From UMGS1519 sp963621885 (GTDB taxonomy: Bacteria > Actinomycetota > Coriobacteriia > Coriobacteriales > Eggerthellaceae): 6,238 nt of DNA. The notes beneath the pieces were generated by a model. The model did not search any database. It saw nothing but the letters and a program-made list of their open reading frames with translations, and was not told where the DNA came from. Shown piece by piece: positions 5,043 through 6,238 of this stretch. The position numbers and the translations under genes were made by a program. The stretch lies in the NCBI GenBank assembly GCA_963621885.1, contig CAVFFT010000050.1, forward strand, positions 1-6,238. Reading direction: 5' to 3'. How positions within the stretch are numbered: position 1 is the first letter of the stretch; every line of letters begins with the position of its first letter.

Positions 5043-5999
5043 CTAGGGCAAAATGCCCGTGACCACATAGTTGCCGTCTTCGTCAATCGCTCCCTCTTCC
5101 ATGAACTGCACGTGCGTCCGTTCGGTATGCAGCAAATCGTTGAGGTCTTTCGCGTGGTAAATGAAATTGAGGTTGTAGATCGTGGGGGGCAGCAGCGTTA
5201 TTACGCCGGCATCTCCCTCGTCAAAAGCCCATTGCGGCTCGACCCAATCGGCGATTGAAACCTCGCTCGTGGCATCGTCGGGCGTCTGTCCCTCGGGGCA
5301 GAGCGCGGCGAAGAAGAAGGTGTCGTAGCGCTTGTTGGAGAATTCGGGCGTCACCCAGTTCGCGCAATAGCTCAGAAGGTCGGTGCGGATATAGAGCTGG
5401 TGGCGAATGAGCACCTCGGCGAGGCTCTGCTCATGCGCGGCAAGCTTCCGGCGCTCTTCTGACCAGGCGGCCGTGCTGACATCGTGAACGACGCTGGTGG
5501 CATCATGGCCGGCAAGCAGGACGCCGCATTCCTCGAAAACCTCGCGCACGGCGGCGACGATGATGCGGCGCGCGTCGTCTTCGGTCTGATCGAGTTTCTG
5601 CGCCCATTCCTGCGGAGTGGGGCCTGCCCAGGGAACGGCCGGGTCGGAATCTTTTGGATCGACGCTGCCGCCGGGGAAGGCGACCACGTCCGGCGCGAAG
5701 GACATCGATTTCTGACGGCGGATCATGAAGAGCTCGATGCCATTGGGCGTGGCGTTTCGCTCGCTTGCAGGCGTGGAGGAACGGAAGCGCGCGGGATGCT
5801 GTGGGTCGGCGGGACGCACGAGCATGACCGTCGAGGCCTTGCGCGGCGTGACGGGAACAAAGCCCTTGTCGCGGTTTTCCAGCCAGTTTTGCACGCTTTC
5901 GACCTGGCGCGGCTGGACTTTCGCGGTGAGACGCTCACCCGACTGCCAGACCTGTTCACTTGGCTTTTGCGCCGTTGTCTTTTGTTGCGCGTTGCTCAT
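5043..5999 (-). CDS. NUDT19-like Nudix hydrolase
   Basis: Predicted cytoplasmic pyrophosphohydrolase of 318 residues that cleaves a nucleoside diphosphate linked to another moiety. The Nudix box is split: FPGG (108-111) is followed by an insertion of about 27 residues before REVFEECGV (152-160), where E153, E156 and E157 are the metal-binding acids. This insertion, together with NWVTPEF and RYDTFFF (about 214-229) and LLPPTIYNL (269-277), resembles the NUDT19/NUDT7 CoA-diphosphatase group more than MutT. A CoA or acyl-CoA substrate is therefore plausible but unproven. The first 45 residues are polar and glutamine-rich with no signal peptide. The ATG at 5999 has AAGGGG (6005-6010) 5 nt upstream. 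It is the first gene of the operon with the LACTB2-like hydrolase. Confidence 0.87.
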   Translation of the reverse strand: MSNAQQKTTAQKPSEQVWQSGERLTAKVQPRQVESVQNWLENRDKGFVPVTPRKASTVMLVRPADPQHPARFRSSTPASERNATPNGIELFMIRRQKSMSFAPDVVAFPGGSVDPKDSDPAVPWAGPTPQEWAQKLDQTEDDARRIIVAAVREVFEECGVLLAGHDATSVVHDVSTAAWSEERRKLAAHEQSLAEVLIRHQLYIRTDLLSYCANWVTPEFSNKRYDTFFFAALCPEGQTPDDATSEVSIADWVEPQWAFDEGDAGVITLLPPTIYNLNFIYHAKDLNDLLHTERTHVQFMEEGAIDEDGNYVVTGILP

Positions 6000-6024
6000 T
6001 TTCGCCCCTTGTCTCGCTTGACGG

Positions 6025-6046
6025 CCCTTGGACGGGCGCGCAAGGG
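6025..6046 (-). other. Hairpin in the leader of the Nudix-MBL operon
   Basis: CCCTTG (6025-6030) and CAAGGG (6041-6046) form a perfect 6-bp stem with a 10-nt GC-rich loop. It lies in the roughly 60-nt leader predicted between the promoter and the Nudix ATG. No known riboswitch pattern was recognised. Confidence 0.3.
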
Positions 6047-6067
6047 TGGTAAACCAATCCGCATTCG

Positions 6068-6097
6068 ATTGTAGCGGTTTGGCTTGAACGTCGGCCA
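6068..6097 (-). promoter_or_regulatory. Probable promoter of the Nudix-MBL operon
   Basis: TACAAT on the - strand (6073-6068) is a 5/6 match to the -10 consensus. The best -35 is the weak TGGCCG (6097-6092) at 18 bp. Transcription would begin near 6060. Confidence 0.45.
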
Positions 6098-6109
6098 GGC
6101 TTCTTAAGG

Positions 6110-6227
6110 ATTGCGGAAGCGCCTTGGGCTTGCGTTGCGCCTGCGCCGTGCCGTTCGTCGCCAGCTCTCTAGCAAGCGCGACTTTTCAAACTCAGCGCCA
6201 CGGCGCCCGCATTGCGGAAGCGCGTTG
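6110..6227. repeat. 17-bp imperfect direct repeat at the right edge
   Basis: ATTGCGGAAGCGCCTTG (6110-6126) recurs as ATTGCGGAAGCGCGTTG (6211-6227), 16 of 17 identical, 101 bp apart. Similarity does not extend clearly beyond the motif. A short dyad GCGCC-AC-GGCGC (6195-6206) lies just before the second copy. No convincing coding region is seen from 6098 to 6238. Confidence 0.55.
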
Positions 6228-6238
6228 CCGCGCGCTGT

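Noticed and set aside
4476..5258. 260-codon + strand frame across the MBL and Nudix genes
   Set aside because: Antisense shadow; it crosses a gene boundary on the other strand and shows no domain.
5484..6074. 196-codon + strand frame opposite the Nudix gene
   Set aside because: Antisense shadow; it overlaps the operon leader and promoter, and the - strand carries the Nudix box.
6104..6238. 44-codon frame on the - strand running in from the right edge to a TAA
   Set aside because: Very Arg-rich with no recognisable pattern; its length is expected by chance in GC-rich DNA. A partial gene tail cannot be excluded without more sequence.

Overview
The window looks like an ordinary chromosomal stretch of a GC-rich Gram-positive bacterium, most likely an actinobacterium of the Coriobacteriia/Eggerthellaceae type. 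That placement is inferred from GC-rich third codon positions, SD-led ATG and GTG starts, and a FadK-like acyl-CoA synthetase beside a kinase-thioesterase fusion; no ribosomal RNA or other definitive marker is present. No mobile element, CRISPR array or prophage gene was seen.

Layout, left to right. Positions 1-248 are non-coding: a decayed 21-bp tandem repeat (1-84), a 15-bp palindrome (99-113) and a probable promoter. A FadK-like short/medium-chain acyl-CoA synthetase follows on the + strand (249-1904), ended by a hairpin. Next, on the - strand, is a complete tRNA-Ser(GCU) gene (2035-2125) with its own promoter and a U-tailed terminator. Reading away from it on the + strand (2253-3578) is an unusual two-domain protein: an N-terminal shikimate-kinase-like P-loop domain fused to a C-terminal FatA-type acyl-ACP thioesterase. 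The tRNA promoter and the probable fusion-gene promoter appear to share one palindromic -35 box (TTGCAA).

A strong hairpin at 3609-3631 separates this gene from a convergent 55-codon gene on the - strand (3663-3830). It encodes a single-pass membrane miniprotein ending in eight consecutive arginines. After about 175 non-coding bases comes a two-gene - strand operon: a NUDT19-like Nudix hydrolase (5043-5999, promoter-proximal) and a LACTB2-like metallo-beta-lactamase-fold hydrolase (4008-4988). The 54-nt gap between them can be drawn as an H-type pseudoknot that holds the downstream Shine-Dalgarno sequence. The right edge (6000-6238) holds the operon leader, its promoter and a 17-bp imperfect direct repeat.

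Functionally, three of the five proteins point to CoA or acyl-thioester chemistry: the acyl-CoA synthetase, the acyl-ACP thioesterase half of the fusion and the possible CoA-diphosphatase Nudix. They lie in separate transcription units, so a joint pathway is only suggested. The most unusual items are the kinase-thioesterase fusion with altered shikimate-site residues, the poly-arginine membrane miniprotein and the possible translational switch before the MBL gene.
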